A stretch of 64,000 bases of DNA from Aquanectria penicillioides (taxonomy: Eukaryota > Ascomycota > Sordariomycetes > Hypocreales > Nectriaceae). The notes under the pieces are model-generated. The model saw only the letters and a program-made list of their open reading frames with translations. It searched no databases and was not told where the DNA came from. Positions 58,801-64,000 of this stretch are shown in pieces. The stretch covers positions 3,472,001 through 3,536,000 of the forward strand of contig PYIU01000002.1 in NCBI GenBank assembly GCA_003415625.1, in the 5' to 3' direction. The position numbers were made by a program, and so were the translations under genes. Position 1 is the stretch's first letter; each line of letters starts with the position of its first letter.

Positions 58801-61800
58801 ATGTATGAACCAAGTAGATGGTAGCGGCGTGCAAACCTCGAAAATACAAGTTCGTAGTAGTGAGGATGGTTCTTGGCTTTGCTCATCTGCGTGATACCCT
58901 CATGCAGGGAGATGGCAGTCCATCTCCATTATTTAACTCTTGTTATGCACAGCCAGTAGTCTTCTCTTAGGATGCTCACATGTCTGCACGTCAAAGGCCC
59001 CAGTGATGAGACTGGAGCACATGAATGGTCATACAGGGTGCTCGAGGCCAGCTCGCCTCCAGCCTAGCTCGTTGAGACTCCAGTAACCCCGACATACGTG
59101 GTCACAAGCTGGGTTTCGATGACTAGAGAATGCACTATTTTAGATGTGTGGGTTATTATGCCAAAATGCAGCCGTCTTAGTTTCATCAAATCGGTTGATA
59201 GCCCTTTGATGTCAGGACACCCGCATGCGTATACTACATGTTATTGGATCTTCGTACTCTGAACCAATAGAAGAAGTTTGACTAGTCTGCCAGCGATATT
59301 CTTTTGGGGTTCTTTTAACAAACCACGATTTCCATCACAGTATACGTGCTGATCTCAACCTTCGCAGTTGCTTACGTCCTAAAAATTGGGCGGGAACGCA
59401 ACTGAACAGGAGGAATGACAGCGATTTTGCATCACAACTGTTCAACAGAAATATTTCTTGGTTACTAGGTCACGCCGAGGGCGGAATTTCAATTTACAGC
59501 CATTAGAAGAGACTTTTACAGAAGCAGCGATATTGTCGGGACTAACTTTATGGCGTGCTCATTTCAAATGGTTACTTCATGGCGCCCTGAGTGTGGAGTT
59601 TCATGATGTCGTTCTCTATCAATGCATGTCTCGTTATCTCCATGCACATGGTTATCGATTGTTATTGTTTTCTCACTCTGACAGGGTTGGAAATAACTGA
59701 TCGCCATGGAAGCTTCGTAAGAGGCGCCCCCCCTTAACGGTGACAGCAAATCAAATTCCCTCAAGGTAATCTTTCTCGTCATTCATTCGTGGTCGACGTA
59801 ACGTGTGACGCTGGGGAGCAGGGGAGAGCTAATTGCGGTTTTAGGAAAGGCTCCGGATGGCGAGTGGGCATCACATCATATCACGTAGCGTCGAGCGGAG
59901 AGCTGATTCTCCCGCGATGTTTAAGCGCCGAGGAAGTGAAAGTAAACGACAGGCAAAACAATGCGATGGGCGAATCGGGGGCGCGAGCGGCGGGAGCCTT
60001 TGGTGGCCCGAGCCTAGCCCGGCGTGACCGAGCGGGACGAGGGGACGCGAAACAGGCTACTGGCAGTTGTGACGGACGCCGGTGACAAGAAGGTGATGAT
60101 TAGGAGACGATCTCAGGCTTGTGAAGGGCCAGGCTCGGGGAAATGAGACACGAGGGGTTGACCCGCGTGGTGGCTGGCCGGAGAAAAAGAAGGAAACTAT
60201 CCGTAGCTGTAGCAGGAAAAAGAGCGACCGTGAGACGACGGCTTCTTTGGTCGGGCAGCTGAGACGTCCCCTCCGTCCCATCCAGCCGTGGAGCGCGGAT
60301 CGTGTCCGAGGAGCAGCTTACTGAACTAGGTGATTGATACAGTAGTGGGTGTGGGAGTGTGTGAGTGGTGCGAGGAAGCCTGGTGCGCAATGGTCTGACA
60401 ACAGCATCCAATACGGACAGCGGAGAGACTTGGCTTCAACAGGAAACACTTTGAGTTTCCCCTCGGATAGCAATCCAGTTTACGAGTGCAAGACCTGGGA
60501 CCTGGGCCTTTGTCGACATAGCCTGAATGCACCATGCAGGGTTTGGTCCAAGAACCAACGCGCAAACCAGACCAGCAGCCTGACGATAATGGCCCCGTTT
60601 CTCCGTTTCTCCACCATGCCCCGTCAACAAGTGAGGCGAGTTGATCTGTCACTCGCTGCGGTTTTCGAGTCAATATCCCGTTGCCCTAGCGGCAGGCGGC
60701 GGATGGCAGAGGTTGGGCGTCGAGGCATCAAGGCTTGGACGGGTGCCAGCGGCTGTGCTGCCATGGTTGACAGCCTGAGACCATGGGACGATTTGATTGC
60801 CGTCATTCATCACATGCCGCCAGGCCAAACCAAACCAGGGCATCGCATCGCATCGCGTTGTCCTAGACTGCATAGCATCGAAGGGGGGGGGGGGGGGGTG
60901 GTGAACAAAGTGCGTCATGATATCTGCGGGAGAGCGTCACTCCAGCTGCTCCACGGGGTAAGTACCCGACCTCGAGGTCGCCGTCATCGCGATGTGATCC
61001 TCGCCGTCAATAAGTCAGAAATGCCAACCAAACCAGCCAACCAGCGTCTCAGTTGCCTGGCAGGAGGTGAGAGCAGGGGGGTCGGCAACTGTGGCAGCCT
61101 CGTAAACGTCAAGATATCATTAAGATCACGAGTTAGGAGCAAAGGTCGTCCAGAGAAGCATTTCTCGTCAAGGTCATTTGCCGGATCGCCCGCCCAGTTA
61201 CAGGATGGTTTCCACCCTGGAACCTCGGTCATCCAACCAAACGTCTCCAGCTCACACAGCACCACCGCGGATACAACAGAGACACACTTTTGCTCTCGCT
61301 CTCACACGCACATACACAAGACAGACAACGGACACACGCTTCCCACGCACACACACACAGGCACACACGCGCGCGCACACACACACCCACGCACACAGCA
61401 GCAGCAGCAACAGAGGCAGCAGTCGGGCCCCACACTCCAGCACGGAGTACCAGAACCGAGGGGTTACAAGTACAGTTACAGCACAGCACAGCACGGCACG
61501 ACGGGCGTCAATAATACGCATCCCGCGGCATAACGCATCAACAACGCAGCGTAGCACCACCACGACAGCCTGTCCTGGCCTGATTTTCGTTCTCTTGTAG
61601 CTCTGTTGCCTCCTCTGCGGGAAGACTGATTTTAAGGCGCACGAGGGCATTAGTGGTGAAGGACCATGAGCTCATAGCCAGCGCCAAGCGGAATCCGGTC
61701 CGACCAAGGCGAAGTCCACCTCGGCAAGCCCACGATCAGATCAACCCCCGGGACAAAATACATCCAGGACTGTAGCTGCCTGGTCGGCATAAACAACATC

Positions 61801-64000
61801 CATGCCCTGGAATATGACGAGAAACAGCACTAAAAACCTGAGTCAAACTGGGCCAATCTGTACGTATACGATCGTCGCTCAGCGTCAACACGGACCTCTA
61901 TGCAGCGCAGCTCTTCGACGTCGACGCTGCAGAGCTGCTGCATCCATGCTTCGTACATTCGCACTCACTTGCGACTGCGTAATTGCTTTCGTATTGATCA
62001 CTCCAAATCCATCTCCCGAAGTTCAAAGTGCTAGCCCACATACATGAAGTATGTACGTGCCATAGTACTTGGTCGAGGACAGCGATGTGTGTGAATGCGG
62101 ACCACTCACCGACTCCATCCCTCTTACGTACGAACCGCTGCGGGCGGCCGCAACCTTCGACTCGACAGACTTGGGGGCGGCAGAGGGGAGACGGCAACCA
62201 CTCTGTCGCTCGCTGGGCCGCCTCCCACGGGTCAGGTGGTGGTGCATTCGCTGGGTGCATAAGGGGACGGCGAGGACGCGTCCAAAGCTCGGGCCAAGAA
62301 ATGCAACCACATCTCCTCTTTGTCCCAGATACAGCGAGATCCATGATCCTTGATCCCATCTGTGCATTTGTGTAGTTGTGGGTATGCATGTGTGCGCACT
62401 CTGGCCTCTGACAGCCCTTCCTGGTGCGCATCCTGTCCTCGGTAGGCGCTAACTGAACAACTTAGCTCGCAGTGGCCGTAGCTTCTCGGGAAAAGAAACG
62501 TCTTTGCAGAGAGGTGCAGAGGCGCATCGATGGACGATGGCGAGGCAGTTGAGCAAAGCAAACCCATGAAAGGAAAAAAAAAATTTATCACAAGGCTGGC
62601 GGTGTTTTGCCCACCTCCAACGGATCATCACACACCGACATTTTCCTTGTTTCGTGTGGTGTCTCTAATGGATGTGCTCACTTTACTCATCACACTTGGC
62701 CTGTGACTGATGAATCCTGGTCTTGGGAGAGCCCAAATTTCGCATCACGTGCAGATGGCTGGCCTAGGCCATTTCCAGCCAACGCCACAAGCGGTTCCGG
62801 CCCTCGGATCTGGTCAAGCGCCCACGGCTGTGGTGGACGCACGCATTGGCTCCTCCGTGAGGCCCGACACGCAGCGGCCCAACCAAGCCCACTCAACGAG
62901 GGCCCGCCCCAGCCATCCCCTCCCCCGTCCGTCCACATCCAGGCGCGGGCCCTGGCCCCAAGACATCAGCCAAGCAACAGTCCCAGCCCAGTCCCAGCCT
63001 CGCAGCTTTGGGAAACCGATAGTCCCGGCAGTATTCGAGCTTTCAGCAATCGATAGTGGCAGCCTTCAACGACGCCAACCACACATGGAAGGAGACGATG
63101 ACTTCCCAAAGATGCTTCTAATGTCGAGTTCAGTCCGGGTGACCTCGCGCCAGCAACAAGGACGTGAGGCAGGCAGGTCACCGTCTCGTGTTATGGTACA
63201 GGAACGTCCCAGCCCCGAGCTACGTGCCTAGTTTCCAGCTCCGAGGACGCCGTCGTCTCCGCCCCCGTCGTCCATCGGAAGTGTGAACACTTGAGGGGAG
63301 CTAATTTTAGTCCCCGAGCAGCCTGGCACGCCTGGCCTGCCAGCTCAGACACCATCATCCAGCCCGATGAAGTTGACCTGAGCGATCTGCCGACTAAGTG
63401 TGGTGCAAGACAATAACTCCTGTTTTTTTGTTGCTATTGTGGGCATCCCCTGTGTTTAAGTTAAGTCGCAGCCGCGCGCCATTGCGTAAACGTCGTATGT
63501 ACCCGCCGAGTCTGCCTCACTAGGCCTGAGAAGCAATGAGGGCAACGGAGTGGGTGGCGGTGGCCAGATGCCAGAGAAGCGGTCTGGGGAAGTACAGATG
63601 AACGAGGAAACCAAGGTGACAGTGTTGCCAGAACGGGTGCCCCGATAAAAAAATTTGTAGGGAGTGGCCTTAGCAATGGAGACGGCGCAGGAGAAGGAAA
63701 AAAAAAAAAAAAAAAAAGAGGCGCGAGACAATACGAGACAAACCGAGCGGGAAATGTTCCCATCAATGATGGTAAAGTCAGAATAACCTTGTGTGATTGC
63801 AAAGTGGACGCACATACTGATTATTCGATTCCCGAGCTCCAGGGAAGTAACGCATCAAGGAAGTGGGGTAGATGGCCAACTTAGAAACGAGAATAACCGG
63901 CAACGACTAAACGAACCTGAAAACCCCTGGATAACATGCCGAGTTAGGCAGGGCAAGGTAATTAATTGACAGGCTGTAGGGTAGTTTGGTGGATGCTGAT
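58801..64000. other. Right-end region without a supported gene
   Basis: No gene is supported here. A 394-codon open frame lies at 60349-61533 on +, crossing a G16 run (60883-60898) and AC/GCA microsatellites (about 61286-61425). A poly-A run sits near 63698-63717. The rest shows no structure I can interpret. Confidence 0.45.
61286..61425 (+). repeat. AC / GCGC / GCA microsatellite cluster
   Basis: CA-rich and CGCG-rich dinucleotide runs are followed by a GCA trinucleotide run. Translated on + they give His-Thr and Gln runs. Confidence 0.8.

Overview
The window is nuclear DNA of a filamentous ascomycete, most likely a Sordariomycete and probably Hypocreales. The genes have short introns (about 49-190 bp, GT..AG, often with a CTAAC-like branch point). 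The proteins are of filamentous-fungal type: LCL3, RAX2, a FlbC-like conidiation factor, and FAN1 without an evident UBZ finger. RIP-like decay is visible in one relic. The species cannot be fixed from the sequence.

Layout. 1-2.4 kb: the Arp2/3 subunit ARPC2 (5' end cut by the window edge) and the endonuclease gene lcl3, both on +. 5.2-9.0 kb: rax2, a large type I membrane protein of polarity/bud-site selection, on +. 9.0-33.5 kb: about 24.5 kb with one recognisable gene, a two-finger C2H2 factor resembling FlbC (21.0-22.3 kb). The rest is low-complexity sequence with microsatellites and homopolymers, plus one clean 331-bp inverted-repeat element (a MITE with TA duplications) at 30.4-30.7 kb.

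33.5-46.9 kb is a compact housekeeping block: SF3B1 (-), OGG1 (-), U2AF large subunit (+), RPS13/uS15 (+), the COMPASS subunit Sdc1/Dpy-30 (-) and FAN1 (+). OGG1/U2AF and Sdc1/FAN1 are divergent pairs on short shared promoters (371 and 299 bp), and each promoter holds a 7-bp inverted repeat. The block combines 3' splice-site/branch-point recognition (U2AF and SF3B1 are physical partners through UHM/ULM contacts), DNA repair (OGG1 base excision, FAN1 crosslink repair), H3K4 methylation and translation.

46.9-64 kb is mostly non-coding. It holds one conserved-looking Ser/Pro-rich protein of unknown function (51.1-51.8 kb, -), a decayed coding relic with RIP-type stops (about 56.3-58.8 kb, -) and an unexplained 394-codon open frame (60.3-61.5 kb).

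Exon boundaries were set by hand from splice signals, reading phase and family resemblance. No alignment or search was run.
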